DNA of 20,709 nucleotides from Eshraghiella sp045124255 (GTDB lineage: Bacteria > Bacillota > Clostridia > Lachnospirales > Lachnospiraceae): NCBI GenBank assembly GCA_045124255.1, contig JBGVLM010000028.1:1-20709 (forward strand). Direction: 5' to 3'. Made by a program: the position numbers and the translations under genes. This document shows positions 20,622-20,709 of the stretch, piece after piece. The notes beneath the pieces are model-generated. The model saw only the letters and a program-made list of their open reading frames with translations. It searched no databases and was not told where the DNA came from. Every line of letters begins with the position of its first letter. Position 1 is the stretch's first letter.

Positions 20622-20709
20622 ATGATAAAAATATCTTCTGTATGCAAAACATACAAATCCAAAAGAGGTAAATCACACCAGGCCTTAAAAAACATTAATT
20701 TAATTCTGC
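20622..20709 (+). CDS. ABC transporter ATP-binding protein (5' end only)
   Basis: Only the first 29 codons are present; the gene runs off the window. The peptide starts MIKISSVCKTY and continues to ALKNINLIL. That is the standard opening of an ABC ATPase: a first beta strand, an aromatic A-loop Tyr (Tyr11) that stacks on adenine, then ALxxINL just before the expected Walker A, which lies outside the window. AGAGG (20612-20616) overlaps the rlmD stop and sits 5 bases before the ATG, so the two genes are tightly linked. This N-terminal pattern is common in MacB/LolD-type exporters, but the substrate cannot be told. Confidence 0.7.
   Translation, partial: MIKISSVCKTYKSKRGKSHQALKNINLIL

Overview
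This window looks like a chromosomal segment from a low-GC Gram-positive anaerobe, most likely a member of the Lachnospiraceae (Clostridia). That is an inference from several signs: AT-rich DNA with strong AGGAGG-type ribosome sites, frequent TTG and GTG starts, and a gene set typical of that family (DegV, DUF2974/Mbeg1-like, DUF1836, YerC/YecD, many GGDEF/EAL proteins, an RlmD-type methylase). I saw no rRNA, tRNA, CRISPR array, insertion sequence, integrase or phage gene. The region reads as ordinary core and accessory chromosome.

Layout, left to right. Positions 1-342 have no confident gene. They hold a run of hairpins, one of them a clear terminator, and then the promoter of a DegV-family lipid-binding protein (343-1218). 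A PHP-domain metallo-phosphoesterase (1265-2017, minus strand) converges on degV across a shared hairpin. From about 2079 a long plus-strand run begins: a TraX-like membrane protein, an Mbeg1-like alpha/beta hydrolase, two tandem paralogous EAL proteins with degenerate GGDEF domains, a Gly/Pro/His-rich two-span membrane protein, a CLC anion transporter, a membrane-bound sensor diguanylate cyclase, and tryptophanyl-tRNA synthetase. The run closes at a strong terminator at 11535-11582. It contains both likely makers (GGEEF) and likely degraders (two EAL) of cyclic-di-GMP, next to ion transport and lipase-like genes.

After a minus-strand zinc-dependent phospholipase C family gene (11586-12542) come a divergent Cof-type HAD phosphatase and a TrpR-like YerC/YecD regulator whose stop codon lies inside its own terminator. 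A DUF1836 (MerR-like) regulator on the minus strand is divergent from pspA. Both of those promoters are good sigma-A matches and two palindromes sit among them. PspA is followed by two consecutive hairpins, then by an SPFH-domain protein that is translationally close-coupled to a PcrA/UvrD helicase. PspA plus SPFH recalls the Bacillus subtilis pspA-ydjGHI envelope-stress operon.

The right end carries a 69-residue acidic single-span protein, a four-span membrane protein of unknown function, the 23S rRNA m5U methylase RlmD, and the first 29 codons of an ABC-transporter ATPase cut by the window edge.

I did not find a convincing wholly new system. The best leads are the two EAL paralogs that share the same non-canonical replacement of GGDEF, a CLC transporter with atypical selectivity motifs, the structured RNA-like segment at 38-168, the probable ATT start of the diguanylate cyclase, and the palindromes in the DUF1836/pspA divergent promoter.
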